From Leptolyngbya sp. 'hensonii' (GTDB lineage Bacteria > Cyanobacteriota > Cyanobacteriia > GCF-001939115): a stretch of DNA of 64,000 nt. The position numbers and the translations under genes are program-made. Where the stretch lies: assembly GCF_001939115.1 (NCBI RefSeq), contig NZ_MQTZ01000046.1:1-64000 (forward strand), in the 5' to 3' direction. Every line of letters starts with the position of its first letter. Position 1 is the stretch's first letter. The notes beneath the pieces were generated by a model. It was given only the letters and a program-made list of their open reading frames with translations. It ran no database searches and was not told the DNA's origin. This document shows, one piece after another, positions 15,701 to 25,561 of the stretch.

Positions 15701-18493
15701 CTAACTGTGGCCAATCCACAACCCCACCGGAAAGCAGCGCAGGGCCTGACCTACTAGCATAGCCCCTGAGGTCTGGAGCGCCTCGCCAGTGAGGGCATTG
15801 GTCCAGGTGGTGGGGGCATTCTCCGGTAAGGGAAGCAGGGTATCTTGCCAGGGTCCCTCCCCGATCGGATCCTCCCTCGGCTGAATCAGCGTCGTCAGAA
15901 ACCGGGGCACAACGGCGATTGCCATCTGTCGATCGTGGGCTCGGGCAAAAGCGATCACATGGTCACAACAGGTTCCCTCAGCCTCCAGGGGACGATAGGA
16001 GCCCTGCCGGAAAAGCTCCAGATATTGATTTCTGGCTTTTAATACCTGCCGGATTAAAAACAATTTGATTCTGCCGTCCGTTTTGTGGGCCAGTAGCTCG
16101 GTCAGGAGTCCCGGCAAATCAGCGTGAATTTTAGCCTGAATCTCATCTAGATAGGACTGGCGTTGTTGAAAATCCACGGGACGACGATTATCCGGATCGA
16201 CCAAGCTGAGTTCCCAGAGTTCAGTACCCTGGTAAAAGTCAGGAATGCCCGGAGCCGTCAGCTTCAGTAGGGTCTGGGCCAGGGAATTGAACATGCCGTA
16301 GTAGGCAATCCGCTGCTGGAAGGGCAAGAACTTCTCCAGGAAGGGATTTGGCTCCGTTGGATCTAGCACTTTCTCCACGAATCCAGCACAGGCTGACTCA
16401 TAATCCAAATCGGGACGCAACCAGGCTGTATGGACTTTGGCCTCTCGAATAGCTTTGATCAGGTATGCTTGCACCCGATCGACAAAATCCATTTCTGCCC
16501 CTGGAAACGGGTAGGCTCCCACCACCGTCTGATAGAAAAAGTATTCATCATTGGCGTCCGGAATAGCCCGGCCCCGCCGGGAGCGCCTGTGATCGCGATT
16601 AATCTCGCGCCAGATTCGCACCTGCTCCTCCCACTCCGTCGGTATTTCAGACAGGACATTGATCCTGGCCCGCATATCCTCCCCCCGCTTGGTATCGTGG
16701 GTGGCAGTGGCATTCATGGTATGAGGCCAGTGGGTTTGCCGATGCTGATTGAAGGCATGGAAATCCGCTAGCGCAATCCCAAAATGGTCCGGATTACCAC
16801 CCACCTCATTGAGCGACAACAGCCGGTTATAAACATAGAGGGTGGTATCTTCCACGCCCTTCGCCATCAGGGGGCCTGTATACTGCTGAACCCGCATGAC
16901 AAAATGGAGCCAGCGTTCCTTTTCAGTTTGGGTGAGACTGTCGTCGAACTCCAGCAGCATCAACTTCTCAATGAAGTTCAACTCATTCTGAATTAAGGGC
17001 AAATTAGCCTTAGCCGCCGTAATTACCTCCTGAATTCGAGTTCGATCGATCTCACTCATTTCTCCTTCATCGATATAGGTCCGATAGACCGGAAACAGGG
17101 CCAGAACTTCTGCGATCGCCTGACGCAAACCATTCATGGTGAAGTCATTGCCATAGCGATACTTTCGGGAAATATTCTTGAGAATAAAAGCCAGATTATC
17201 AATATCCCCCGATAGATTTTTGTCAATAATGAGGTGTTTATTTTCCTTTACCAGTTGCTCGTAAGGCTTCTCTCGACCTGTAAAATACCGGTAAATTTCA
17301 TCCAGTTGGGACTGGTTATCCTGGCAACAGAAAATACCATTCACATAGTTCAAAAATTCATACCCGGAGGTTCCTTGAATTTGCCAATCCTGGGGCAAAT
17401 CTTCCTGGAGTTCCAGAATTTTTTCCACCGTGATGTAAACATCCCCCATTTTTTCCCGCAACCATTTCAGGTATTGAGCGGGATTGTAGAGCCCATCAAT
17501 ATGATCAATTCGCAATCCAGTAAAATGGCCGGATTCAACCATCTGTCCGATCAACTGATGGCCAGTTTTAAACACCTTTGGATCTTCAACTCTGACGGCG
17601 ATGAGTTCGTTCACCGTGAAGAAGCGGCGATAGTTCATTTCCTCCGCTCCTACTTTCCAGAAAGCAAGGCGATAGAACTGATCCGCTAATAGGCTATCCA
17701 GCAGGTTAAAACTCTCTGGATTGCCTACTTCCCCATTAAACACCTTGATGTTTTCATCAATGAATTCTGTGACAGCCACATTAGAGGTGTAGGCCTCCCA
17801 GAGAAGACCCTTGACAAAAGCAAGTTGGTCCGGACGTTGTTTCCCGGTTAGTTCTGGAGAGATGTTTTTTAACAGATAGATAATCCCCAGAAGTCTAATA
17901 AAGTCCGGATGATTACGCCCCAGCTCTCGATTTAATTTGCCTAGATTATAGGTAAGAAAACGGGTATAGGACTCTAAGCGAATGGGCAATTTCAGATCGT
18001 AATAATTCACACTCAGACCGTTCTGGTCATAGTGCAGTTGAATCTCTCCATGTTCCAGACAGGAGCCATAAAAGTTGCCCAGTAACGGGGTGAGAATCCG
18101 GTCCTGCCGATCGTCGAAAGGGGAATTCCAGGAGAGGTCAAAGTATCCCACATACTCTGACTCAGGGCCATTCTCCAACACATCCATCAAATAGCGATTG
18201 GCACTGTCATAGGCCATGTGGTTCGGCACAATATCCTGCAACCAGCCCATCCCCCTGACCTGGAGCTGACCAACCAGCGCCTCAAATTCCTCGACCGTTC
18301 CCAGGTCTGGATTCAACTGGTTGGGGTCCACCACATCGTAGCCATGGGTACTCCCCTTCCGAGCCTGGAAAATGGGAGACGCATACAGATCGGAAATACC
18401 AAGGCTGTCCAGATAGGGGACGATCGCTGCCGCATCAGCGAAACCAAACTGGGAATTGAATTGCAATCGATACGTGGTCGTCGGAATACGCAT
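15701..18493 (-). CDS. treY: Maltooligosyl trehalose synthase
   Basis: A GH13 enzyme of 930 aa that turns the reducing end of maltodextrin into an alpha,alpha-1,1 (trehalosyl) unit. The N-terminus TTTYRLQFNSQFGF and ISDLYASPIFQARKGSTHGYDV are hallmarks. The catalytic signatures are GLRIDHIDGL (Asp nucleophile), ITVEKILE (Glu) and ATATHDTKRGEDMR (Asp). ATG at 18493 (MRIPTTTYRL) is preferred over the TTG at 18502, which overlaps the treZ stop. It lies 5 bp after treZ, in the same operon. Trehalose made from glycogen breakdown usually protects against drying or salt. Confidence 0.97.
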   Translation of the reverse strand: MRIPTTTYRLQFNSQFGFADAAAIVPYLDSLGISDLYASPIFQARKGSTHGYDVVDPNQLNPDLGTVEEFEALVGQLQVRGMGWLQDIVPNHMAYDSANRYLMDVLENGPESEYVGYFDLSWNSPFDDRQDRILTPLLGNFYGSCLEHGEIQLHYDQNGLSVNYYDLKLPIRLESYTRFLTYNLGKLNRELGRNHPDFIRLLGIIYLLKNISPELTGKQRPDQLAFVKGLLWEAYTSNVAVTEFIDENIKVFNGEVGNPESFNLLDSLLADQFYRLAFWKVGAEEMNYRRFFTVNELIAVRVEDPKVFKTGHQLIGQMVESGHFTGLRIDHIDGLYNPAQYLKWLREKMGDVYITVEKILELQEDLPQDWQIQGTSGYEFLNYVNGIFCCQDNQSQLDEIYRYFTGREKPYEQLVKENKHLIIDKNLSGDIDNLAFILKNISRKYRYGNDFTMNGLRQAIAEVLALFPVYRTYIDEGEMSEIDRTRIQEVITAAKANLPLIQNELNFIEKLMLLEFDDSLTQTEKERWLHFVMRVQQYTGPLMAKGVEDTTLYVYNRLLSLNEVGGNPDHFGIALADFHAFNQHRQTHWPHTMNATATHDTKRGEDMRARINVLSEIPTEWEEQVRIWREINRDHRRSRRGRAIPDANDEYFFYQTVVGAYPFPGAEMDFVDRVQAYLIKAIREAKVHTAWLRPDLDYESACAGFVEKVLDPTEPNPFLEKFLPFQQRIAYYGMFNSLAQTLLKLTAPGIPDFYQGTELWELSLVDPDNRRPVDFQQRQSYLDEIQAKIHADLPGLLTELLAHKTDGRIKLFLIRQVLKARNQYLELFRQGSYRPLEAEGTCCDHVIAFARAHDRQMAIAVVPRFLTTLIQPREDPIGEGPWQDTLLPLPENAPTTWTNALTGEALQTSGAMLVGQALRCFPVGLWIGHS

Positions 18494-18498
18494 GGGTT

Positions 18499-20370
18499 TC
18501 AAATCATTAAAGAAGGGGGAAAGGGACCGATTAACTCATAGACCATAAGGCTCTCAGGCGGCAGGGTGATTAGTTCCTGAGCCGGGAGGTCGATCGGCAG
18601 TTGCGACCCTGGCCCCATCCATCTCTCATCCGCCGAGTCAATTAACTTGCGGGCCGATCGTCCTGTGGGAGCCTGCAGCATCACTGGAGCCGGGTTGAAG
18701 TTCAAGAGGCAGAGCAAACTGCTATCCTGGCCCAGGCGAATCAGGCTCAGCAAGCGTTTCTCCTCCTCTATCGTCACCTGAAGGCTCTGGCGATCTCGCT
18801 GCCGCATCACCGGATGGGTGCGGCGGAACGTCAACAGCATCTGGTAGAACTCCCACAAAACCTTGTGTCGCCCTTCCCGCTGCAGATGCCAGTTCAACCG
18901 ACAGCGGGTGAAGGTCTCAACCGCCTCCGGATCGGGGGGTTCTCCCTGCAGGTGAAAGGGTTCAAACTCCTGTTTCCGGCCCTGACGCACCGCCCGGATC
19001 AGATCTGGGTCGGCGTGACTGACGAAATAGGTGAAGGGCGCAGGTTCCCCATATTCTTCCCCCATGAACAGCATGGGAATACCGGGAGAGAGCAGCATGG
19101 CTCCAGCAGCCAGTTTTGTCGCCTCAAAGGAAAGACTCTGGGTGATCCGGTCCCCCAGCATGCGGTTACCCACCTGGTCATGGTTTTGCAGGTAGACCAC
19201 AAACTGGGATGGGGACCGATCGAGACAGGGCATCCCATGGTAGCGCTGCCGGTGAGGGGAATACTGCCAGTCATAGACAAAATTCGCTTCATAGGCTTTA
19301 GCCAGGTGAGCCATCTGGCCGAAATCCATGTAGTAGCCCAATCTCTCGCCGGTCAGCAGGGTGTGCAACCCATGGTGAAAGTCGTCATTCCACTGGGCAT
19401 CCAGACCATAGCCCCCCAATTCCCAGGGCCGAATCAGGCGGGGGTCATTCAGATCGCTCTCGGCGATCAAATACCGCTGCCACTGGGTATCCCGCCCCAA
19501 TGCTGCCGTGGCTTCAGCCAGTTCCTGCAAAACATGCCTGGCCCCCAGATCATAAATGGCATGGGTTGCATCCAGCCGCAGGGCATCCAGGTGATAGTCC
19601 TGGAACCAGAACAGAACATTCTGGATGACGTAGCGGCGAACCCCCGGACTGTCAGCCCCATCAAAGTTGATCGCCCTGCCCCAGGGAGTGCGATAGTTCT
19701 CTGTGAAATAGGGACCAAAGCAACTGGTGTAATTACCTTCTGGCCCGAAATGGTTGTAGACCACATCCAGGACAACGGCAATTCCCTGTTGATGGCAGGC
19801 GTTCACCAGGCATTTCAGCCCGTCAGGTCCCCCATAGGAATTCTGCACGGCAAAGGGATAGACCCCGTCATAGCCCCAGTTGCGATAGGCCAGCCCTGGA
19901 TCAGTCTGCTGGTCTCCCGGAAACTGACCGATCGGCATCAGCTCGATCGCCGTGACTCCCAATTCCCGCAGTTCCGGCAGGCGGGGAATGATGGCTGCAA
20001 AGGTCCCCTCTGGGGTAAAGGTTCCGACATGGAGTTCGTACAAGACCATGGCTTCCAGGGGAATTCCCCGCCACGACTCATCCGTCCAGTCAAAGCGAGG
20101 GTCCACCACCTGAGAAGGACCATGGACACCCTGGGGTTGAAACTGGGAAGCCGGGTCAGGATGGGATCCATCCCGATTCAGTCTGTAGCGATATAATGCT
20201 CCGGGATAAAGATCTGCAACAATGCCTTGCCAGTAGCCCTCCGACCGCCGTTCCAGAGGTATAACTGCTTCCCGAGGAGCCAGGATTTGAACCTCTACCT
20301 GTTCTAGGGCCGGGGCCCAGACGGTAAAGGCACAGCGACCCTCACCCAAATATTGAGCGCCTACTTTCAT
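18499..20370 (-). CDS. treZ: Maltooligosyl trehalose trehalohydrolase
   Basis: A GH13 enzyme of 623 aa that releases trehalose from the product of TreY. An N-terminal CBM48-like domain (YLGEGRCAFTVWAPALEQVEV) precedes the barrel with YELHVGTFTPEGTF, VVLDVVYNHFGPEGNY, LRLDATHAI (nucleophile Asp), IAESDLND (acid Glu) and QNHDQVGNR (Asp). It is first of the leftward treZ-treY pair. No treX debranching gene is in the window. Confidence 0.97.
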   Translation of the reverse strand: MKVGAQYLGEGRCAFTVWAPALEQVEVQILAPREAVIPLERRSEGYWQGIVADLYPGALYRYRLNRDGSHPDPASQFQPQGVHGPSQVVDPRFDWTDESWRGIPLEAMVLYELHVGTFTPEGTFAAIIPRLPELRELGVTAIELMPIGQFPGDQQTDPGLAYRNWGYDGVYPFAVQNSYGGPDGLKCLVNACHQQGIAVVLDVVYNHFGPEGNYTSCFGPYFTENYRTPWGRAINFDGADSPGVRRYVIQNVLFWFQDYHLDALRLDATHAIYDLGARHVLQELAEATAALGRDTQWQRYLIAESDLNDPRLIRPWELGGYGLDAQWNDDFHHGLHTLLTGERLGYYMDFGQMAHLAKAYEANFVYDWQYSPHRQRYHGMPCLDRSPSQFVVYLQNHDQVGNRMLGDRITQSLSFEATKLAAGAMLLSPGIPMLFMGEEYGEPAPFTYFVSHADPDLIRAVRQGRKQEFEPFHLQGEPPDPEAVETFTRCRLNWHLQREGRHKVLWEFYQMLLTFRRTHPVMRQRDRQSLQVTIEEEKRLLSLIRLGQDSSLLCLLNFNPAPVMLQAPTGRSARKLIDSADERWMGPGSQLPIDLPAQELITLPPESLMVYELIGPFPPSLMI

Positions 20371-20696
20371 TCCATAACCTCTCCAGATTCATGCCTAACG
20401 CCGACTGGCACCAGTTCACTTGACCAGGAAACATATCAGAGCTACCTCCCGGCTCTGAATGCAGATCTTCAGGTGAGGACATAGGTCGTGAGAATTGGGT
20501 GAACTGGTATTAAGAGAGAGTCTGAGCTGCAAGTCGCTCTCTCTCGGAATGATATTAATGATAGTAGCGCGCCCTGAGAGAACTATCCGCCCTCAGGAGG
20601 AAATGTCCCATCCTGGACAGGGAGGATTGCTTCAGTTCCCTGCCCCTCGGAAGCGAGGCTCAACCGACATTTTGGGGACGATCGCCTGGAACAGGG
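20371..20696. promoter_or_regulatory. Upstream region of treZ
   Basis: 326 bp without a gene, between the treZ start and the rsmD stop. ACCAGTTCAC (20410-20419) and GTGAACTGGT (20499-20508) form a perfect 10-bp inverted repeat 79 bp apart. An AGAGAGAG/CTCTCTCT hairpin lies near 20513-20546. Either could be a regulatory site for treZ. The rest is unremarkable. Confidence 0.35.
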
Positions 20697-21281
20697 TTAC
20701 GGATCACTGCTCCCAGAAGGAAGCAGCCCCTCTAACTGGGGACAGACTTCATAGAAGGTTAAGGCCGTATTGCCATAGGTTTTCTGACGACAGATTTGCA
20801 GCCCTGCAATTGGTTCCACCGGCAAGTGACTGGGGTCATGCTCGATCGCGATCTCTCCCTGGGGCGACAGGAGTTGCAGGGTGGCGATCGTCGTCAGCAC
20901 TGGCTGATACAGATCACTAGCATAGGGCGGGTCAAGGTAAATGCGATCGAAGGACTGGCCAGCCAGTCCAGACAGGGTCTTGATCACATCTCCCCGGATG
21001 ATCTGAAAAGACTGATCCGGCTGGGCAACCTGCTGCCAGTTTTGCCGGATTACCTCACAGGCTCGCCCGGAAAGCTCAATCCCCACGACAAAGGCTGCTC
21101 CCCGACAGAGGGCCTCCGCCCCCATAGCCCCACTCCCGGCACAGAGATCCAGCCAGCGACACCCGGTCAGATGTCCCTGCCAGATGTTGAACAGGGCAGC
21201 CCGCACCCGGGCCAGGGTCGGACGGGTGGCCTGACCTGGCAATGTTTTGAGTTGTCGATTACCATAAATTCTCAGGCTCAT
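20697..21281 (-). CDS. rsmD: 16S rRNA (guanine-N2)-methyltransferase RsmD
   Basis: A 194-aa SAM-dependent methyltransferase that modifies G966 of 16S rRNA in the family. The N-terminus LRIYGNRQLKTLPGQATRPT contains the RNA-binding start typical of RsmD. The SAM loop is LDLCAGSGAMGAEAL (about 44-58) and the catalytic motif IV is YLDPPYAS. Length matches the family. It is divergent from the small gene at 21297 by 15 bp. Confidence 0.93.
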   Translation of the reverse strand: MSLRIYGNRQLKTLPGQATRPTLARVRAALFNIWQGHLTGCRWLDLCAGSGAMGAEALCRGAAFVVGIELSGRACEVIRQNWQQVAQPDQSFQIIRGDVIKTLSGLAGQSFDRIYLDPPYASDLYQPVLTTIATLQLLSPQGEIAIEHDPSHLPVEPIAGLQICRQKTYGNTALTFYEVCPQLEGLLPSGSSDP

Positions 21282-21296
21282 AACCCCAGGACAGAC

Positions 21297-21554
21297 ATGA
21301 TCGATGAAAACTGGTCAGCAGAGGCATGGATCGAGGATCAGATTGATCAACTGGCCGGGGCGATCGCCCGCAATCATCGGGCCTTAGTCCATCTGAACAG
21401 TGCCGATCGGGTAATTCAGACTGCGGATCTCCTCATGGCCAAACTGGCAGCAGCCCAGGCGGGGCGGCTCCAATCCCAGACCGCTGTCGCCAAGAAAATT
21501 GAACAGTTGGCGATCGAGACTGAAGCCCGCTGGCACCAGGACAGTCCGGGATAG
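21297..21554 (+). CDS. Small conserved hypothetical protein
   Basis: An 85-aa acidic, Ala/Gln-rich helical protein from ATG at 21297. No membrane segment and no known motif were recognised. It ends 2 bp from the hisA stop, so the two genes converge tightly, and it diverges from rsmD. Longer upstream extension of this frame overlaps rsmD and is not believed. Function unknown. Confidence 0.6.
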   Translation: MIDENWSAEAWIEDQIDQLAGAIARNHRALVHLNSADRVIQTADLLMAKLAAAQAGRLQSQTAVAKKIEQLAIETEARWHQDSPG

Positions 21555-21556
21555 GT

Positions 21557-22330
21557 TCAGGCCAGAGCCGAGGAGCCAAAATCGGGCGGGATATCCTGCC
21601 AACGACCAGGACCCACAGCCCGCAGGGCTTCCGCCAGGATAATATCCCCCGTGTAGAGGGCTCGCCCAACGATCGCCCCCGTCACACCCAGATTTTCCAG
21701 GGCTGAAAGGCTGAGCAGATCCGTCACCGAACTGATGCCGCCCGACGCAATAACGGGAATCGGCACCGATGCCGCCAGTTCCCGCAGGGCCGCAATATTA
21801 GGCCCCTGCATCGTGCCATCCCGATGGATATCGGTGTAGATAATGGCCACTGCTCCCAGGGTCGCCATCCGCTGGGCCAGGTCTACGGCAGCCACGTCAG
21901 AGGTTTCCAGCCAACCCCGGGTGGCCACCCGTCCATTGCGGGCATCAATGCCCACCACCACCCGTTCCGGATAGTCTCGACAGAGTTGGGCCACCAGTTC
22001 CGGTTGCTCCACAGCCACAGTACCCAGAATCACCCGACCCACACCCCGATCCAGCAGGGTAGCCACACTCTCCCGATCGCGCAGCCCACCTCCCACCTGG
22101 ACCGGCACATCGATCGCCCGCACGATCGCTTCAATCGCGGGTAGATTAACTGGATGCCCTACCTTGGCCCCATCTAGATCTACCAGATGCAGTCGGGTCG
22201 CGCCCTGATCGGTCCACTGGCGAGCCACCTCAACGGGATTTTCAGAAAAGACCTGGGACTGGGCATAGTCGCCCTGATAGAGCCGGACACACCGTCCCTC
22301 CAGCAGGTCGATCGCAGGGATGACTTCCAT
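21557..22330 (-). CDS. hisA: Phosphoribosylformimino-5-aminoimidazole carboxamide ribotide isomerase
   Basis: A 257-aa TIM-barrel enzyme of histidine synthesis (fourth step). The N-terminal [20 protein letters not shown] carries the catalytic Asp8. The second half has GVDAR-like [17 protein letters not shown] and [15 protein letters not shown] with the second Asp. The two phosphate loops (VGGGLRD and ASGGISS) are present. It lies 57 bp downstream of purE. Confidence 0.96.
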   Translation of the reverse strand: MEVIPAIDLLEGRCVRLYQGDYAQSQVFSENPVEVARQWTDQGATRLHLVDLDGAKVGHPVNLPAIEAIVRAIDVPVQVGGGLRDRESVATLLDRGVGRVILGTVAVEQPELVAQLCRDYPERVVVGIDARNGRVATRGWLETSDVAAVDLAQRMATLGAVAIIYTDIHRDGTMQGPNIAALRELAASVPIPVIASGGISSVTDLLSLSALENLGVTGAIVGRALYTGDIILAEALRAVGPGRWQDIPPDFGSSALA

Positions 22331-22387
22331 AAATTCCTGACCTTAACTTCTTAACCTTTTGTATTGCGGCAATTTCATCATGACGGA

Positions 22388-22903
22388 TCATAGGCTTAAA
22401 TATTGGGCATATCCCATTTCATCTAAGCGGGCCTGTTTTTCCATCACCGCTTGAGCCAGTTGCTGACGATAAGCCTGGACCTGTTCTAGCAAATTCGGCT
22501 GGGCCGTAGCCAGAATTTGGACCGCCAGGAGACCCGCATTACAGGCATTCCCGATCGCTACTGTGGCCACAGGAATGCCTGTAGGCATTTGCACGATCGA
22601 GTAGAGGGAGTCCAACCCCTGCAGATGGCGACTGACGACGGGAACCCCAATCACCGGCAGAGGCGTCAAAGCCGCCACCATCCCCGGCAAATGGGCCGCC
22701 CCACCCGCCCCAGCAATAATCACCTTTAAACCCCGATGGTGAGCCCGCTGAGCATAGGCCACCATCCGATCGGGGGTGCGGTGGGCGGAGACGATCGCCA
22801 CCTCCCAGGGAACCTGAAAGTTTTCGCAGACGACGATCGCCTCTTTCATGGTGGGCAGATCAGAATCACTACCCATAATAATTCCAACTAATGGTTGGTT
22901 CAT
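22388..22903 (-). CDS. purE: N5-carboxyaminoimidazole ribonucleotide mutase
   Basis: A 171-aa enzyme of purine synthesis. [16 protein letters not shown] and SAHRTPDR (catalytic His) with [11 protein letters not shown] are the PurE core. ATG at 22903 (MNQPLVG) is chosen. The frame extends 30 codons further up, but that part is Arg/Trp-rich and unlike PurE. Neighbouring hisA shares an AICAR-linked metabolic branch. Confidence 0.95.
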   Translation of the reverse strand: MNQPLVGIIMGSDSDLPTMKEAIVVCENFQVPWEVAIVSAHRTPDRMVAYAQRAHHRGLKVIIAGAGGAAHLPGMVAALTPLPVIGVPVVSRHLQGLDSLYSIVQMPTGIPVATVAIGNACNAGLLAVQILATAQPNLLEQVQAYRQQLAQAVMEKQARLDEMGYAQYLSL

Positions 22904-23113
22904 ACAACAGTTCATGCTTAATAGATATGTCAGCCAGATTACAGGCCCCTTGAGACCCCTACGTCGGAAATTTTCCTTAAGCCAGCCGATCAACCTGGAG
23001 TTCAGCCCAGGACTGATGGCATCAAACCTTGGCTACAGATTATGATGCGTTGCTGACAAAATTCTCATGGTAGGGTTTTTACGGACACAGCGTATCCAGA
23101 GAGGATCATCACA

Positions 23114-23467
23114 ATGGGTTTTCTGCAGAGGATTTTTGGGGGTGGAGACCAGCCAGTTGCTGATGCTGCCGCCTTTAGTGCAGGTACAGATGCGGGTGCC
23201 GATGTCGGTGCAACCGACATTCCGCCAGAGCGAGTTGGCCTGAATGGGGAATATGATCAGAGCGGCCTGGCCAAACGGGTGGCGAAAGCATTTGATGACA
23301 GTTCCTCTCTGACGGATGTTGAAACCCTGTGGGTGGCTCAATTGAGCGGCACCGTCGTGCTGAAGGGCAAAGTTCCTACCCAGGAAATGCTGGATCAATT
23401 CGTAGCCATTGCCAGCGGTGTCAGTGGGGCCACCTCCGTCGATACGGCCCAGGTTGAGATTGGGTAG
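23114..23467 (+). CDS. BON-domain-like protein
   Basis: A 117-aa soluble protein. A short N-terminal part with an Ala/Asp-rich low-complexity stretch (about 16-40) precedes a domain (about 50-115) whose pattern, LWVAQLSGTVVLKGKVPTQEMLDQ then VSGATSVDTAQVEI, is that of BON domains (alpha-beta fold, about 60 aa). Such domains often bind membranes or partner proteins. It stands alone upstream of the palindrome at 23483-23533. Confidence 0.65.
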   Translation: MGFLQRIFGGGDQPVADAAAFSAGTDAGADVGATDIPPERVGLNGEYDQSGLAKRVAKAFDDSSSLTDVETLWVAQLSGTVVLKGKVPTQEMLDQFVAIASGVSGATSVDTAQVEIG

Positions 23468-23482
23468 GTCAATTCCTGTTGT

Positions 23483-23533
23483 CGTTGAGAGCCGCGATTA
23501 ATCGCGGCTCGACAGATTAATCGCGGCTCAACG
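23483..23533. repeat. Palindrome with duplicated arm
   Basis: A perfect 22-nt palindrome (23489-23510, arms GAGCCGCGATT / AATCGCGGCTC) is followed by a second copy of its right half, GATTAATCGCGGCTC at 23515-23529. The outer arms CGTTGA and TCAACG also pair, so two alternative hairpins can form. It lies between the BON-like gene and chlM and may end the former's transcript, although no T-run follows. Confidence 0.6.
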
Positions 23534-23574
23534 TAGTACGATCCATCTGTTGGAGGAATGGCTGAACCAGATTT

Positions 23575-24264
23575 ATGACAACGACAACAGATGATAAGAC
23601 AATCGTAAAAGATTACTTTAATGCCACCGGTTTCGATCGCTGGCGGCGGATTTATGGGGATGGGGAAGTCAACAAAGTTCAACTGGATATCCGAGTTGGT
23701 CACCAGCAAACAGTCGAAACTGTGATCAGTTGGTTGAAGGCAGACAACAATCTGGCTGGATTGTCCATCTGTGATGCGGGTTGTGGTGTCGGCAGTTTGA
23801 GTATTCCCCTGGCGGCAGTTGGTGCCAAGGTCTTCGCCAGCGATATTTCGGAGAAAATGGTGGGAGAAGCCAGAGAGACGGCAGCCTCCAACCCGCAGGC
23901 ATTGCAGAACCTGACCTTTGCTGTGCAGGATCTGGAAACCCTATCTGGAAAGTACCATACAGTGGTTTGCCTGGATGTGCTGATCCACTATCCCCAGGAT
24001 AAAGCCGCTGAAATGATTGCCCATCTGAGTTCCCTGGCCGAGCATCGGTTGATTCTCAGTTTTGCCCCCAAGACTCTCTGCTACAGCCTGTTGAAAAAGA
24101 TTGGGGACTTTTTTCCCGGTCCCAGTAAGGCCACCCGTGCCTACCTGCACCCGGAAACAGCAGTAGTGAAGGCTCTAGAGGCCAATGGCTGGAAGGTGCA
24201 ACGCAACGATATGATCAAAACCCGGTTCTACTTCTCTCGCTTGCTGGAAGTAACCCACGATTAA
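23575..24264 (+). CDS. chlM: Magnesium-protoporphyrin IX methyltransferase
   Basis: A 229-aa SAM enzyme that methylates the propionate of Mg-protoporphyrin IX in chlorophyll synthesis. The N-terminus VKDYFNATGFDRWRRIYGDG is diagnostic. The SAM loop DAGCGVGSLSIPLA lies near 65-78, followed by VFASDISEKMV. The C-terminal KTRFYFSRLLEV matches family ends. It proves an oxygenic-type chlorophyll pathway. DUF423 follows after 13 bp, probably on one transcript. Confidence 0.96.
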   Translation: MTTTTDDKTIVKDYFNATGFDRWRRIYGDGEVNKVQLDIRVGHQQTVETVISWLKADNNLAGLSICDAGCGVGSLSIPLAAVGAKVFASDISEKMVGEARETAASNPQALQNLTFAVQDLETLSGKYHTVVCLDVLIHYPQDKAAEMIAHLSSLAEHRLILSFAPKTLCYSLLKKIGDFFPGPSKATRAYLHPETAVVKALEANGWKVQRNDMIKTRFYFSRLLEVTHD

Positions 24265-24277
24265 AGAGGCATTCCTG

Positions 24278-24664
24278 ATGGCCCGGTTCTTTCTCACGAT
24301 CGCGCCCATTTTGGCAGCCCTCGCAGTCGTGGCTGGGGCCTTTGCCTCCCATGCCCTGCGGGAGAAAGTCAGCGATCGGGCCCTGGAGATTTTCCAAACC
24401 GGAGCCCAGTACCAGATGTACCATGCTCTGGCCTTGCTGGCTGTAGGCCTCCTCATGGGCCGTCTGGAATTGCCTTCAACCCTGCTGACGCTTGTGGGCT
24501 TTGCCTTCCTGCTGGGAATTGTCCTTTTCTCTGGCAGCCTCTATGCCCTGGCCCTCTCTGGCACCAAGATTCTGGGGGCGATCACCCCCCTGGGTGGGGC
24601 AGCCTTTATCCTCGGCTGGTTGGCTCTAGCCTATGCCTCCTGGACGATTCAGGATCTAAGCTGA
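24278..24664 (+). CDS. DUF423 family membrane protein
   Basis: A 128-aa protein with four hydrophobic helices (about 5-23, 45-60, 68-90, 98-120). AGAFASHALRE and FQTGAQYQMYHALALL are hallmarks of the YgdD/DUF423 family. Function unknown. It is 13 bp downstream of chlM. Confidence 0.9.
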   Translation: MARFFLTIAPILAALAVVAGAFASHALREKVSDRALEIFQTGAQYQMYHALALLAVGLLMGRLELPSTLLTLVGFAFLLGIVLFSGSLYALALSGTKILGAITPLGGAAFILGWLALAYASWTIQDLS

Positions 24665-24747
24665 ACGCTTTCTCAGCCTCTCTTCAGCCAATCCTTTCGA
24701 TCGCACGGTACGCTTAAATCTAGGTTTTCAATCAGGTTGAAACTTGC

Positions 24748-25557
24748 ATGTGCCGTCTCATGGGCTATCTGGGTCTACCGATCTCATTAGACCGTTTGCT
24801 GTACAAGCCAGACCACTCCCTGGTGGTTCAGAGCTATCAGCCCCGCCAGATGACCTCTGGTCTGCTCAATGCCGATGGGTTTGGGGTAGGTTGGTATCGC
24901 CCAGAACGGGATGTTTTACCCTTTACCTATCGCAATACCCTACCCATCTGGAATGATGTCAATCTATCTGATCTCAGCCGGTATGTGGAATCCAACTGTG
25001 TGCTGGCCAGTGTCCGAAGTGCCACTGCTGGTCAGGCTGTCGATCTGAGTAACTGCCAGCCTTACAAATACGATCGGTTTTTGGGCATCCACAATGGGTT
25101 CATCGAAAACTTTCGCCAGACGCTCTACCGGCCCATTCGCGATCGATTGACCGATAGCTTCTATCAGGCTATTCAGGGCAGCACTGATTCAGAGCATATT
25201 TTCGCCCTCCTGTTCAATGAGCTCCACCTGGCCCCGGATCTGTCCCTGGAAAAAGCCTTATACAAAACCCTGATTCTGCTGACAGATATGGCTCAAGTCT
25301 ACGGTGTGGGCTTTGCCGCCAACCTGATCGTGACGGATGGGGCACGGCTGGTGGCCTCCCGTTTTGCTTCCCGAGGAAAAGCCACTTCCAGTCCGCAACC
25401 AGCCCCTTCCCTCTACTGGCTGCAGGATGACCCCCACTATCCGGAAGCGACACTCATTGCCTCAGAGCCCCTGTTTCTGGGGAATTGGGTGTCCTGCCCT
25501 GAACGCAGTGTCCTGACCATTGGTGAGGACCTGGATATCCAGATTCATCAGTTTTAA
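24748..25557 (+). CDS. egtC: Ergothioneine biosynthesis amidohydrolase EgtC
   Basis: A 269-aa class II glutamine-amidotransferase fold. After Met removal Cys2 (MCRLMGYLG) is the N-terminal nucleophile. NADGFGVGWY and LASVRSAT with FLGIHNGFIENF are the other active-site strands. EgtC removes the gamma-glutamyl group from the sulfoxide intermediate of ergothioneine synthesis. It is followed after 4 bp by egtB, so the pair is co-translated, and egtD lies further down. Confidence 0.92.
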   Translation: MCRLMGYLGLPISLDRLLYKPDHSLVVQSYQPRQMTSGLLNADGFGVGWYRPERDVLPFTYRNTLPIWNDVNLSDLSRYVESNCVLASVRSATAGQAVDLSNCQPYKYDRFLGIHNGFIENFRQTLYRPIRDRLTDSFYQAIQGSTDSEHIFALLFNELHLAPDLSLEKALYKTLILLTDMAQVYGVGFAANLIVTDGARLVASRFASRGKATSSPQPAPSLYWLQDDPHYPEATLIASEPLFLGNWVSCPERSVLTIGEDLDIQIHQF

Positions 25558-25561
25558 ATCT

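Noticed and set aside
18814-20196. 460-codon frame opposite treZ
   Set aside because: It is the complement of a GC-rich gene with strong TreZ motifs. Its translation has no recognisable domain.
20496-20560. Terminator from the AGAGAGAG/CTCTCTCT stem
   Set aside because: There is no T-run on either strand and no gene ends nearby on the + strand.
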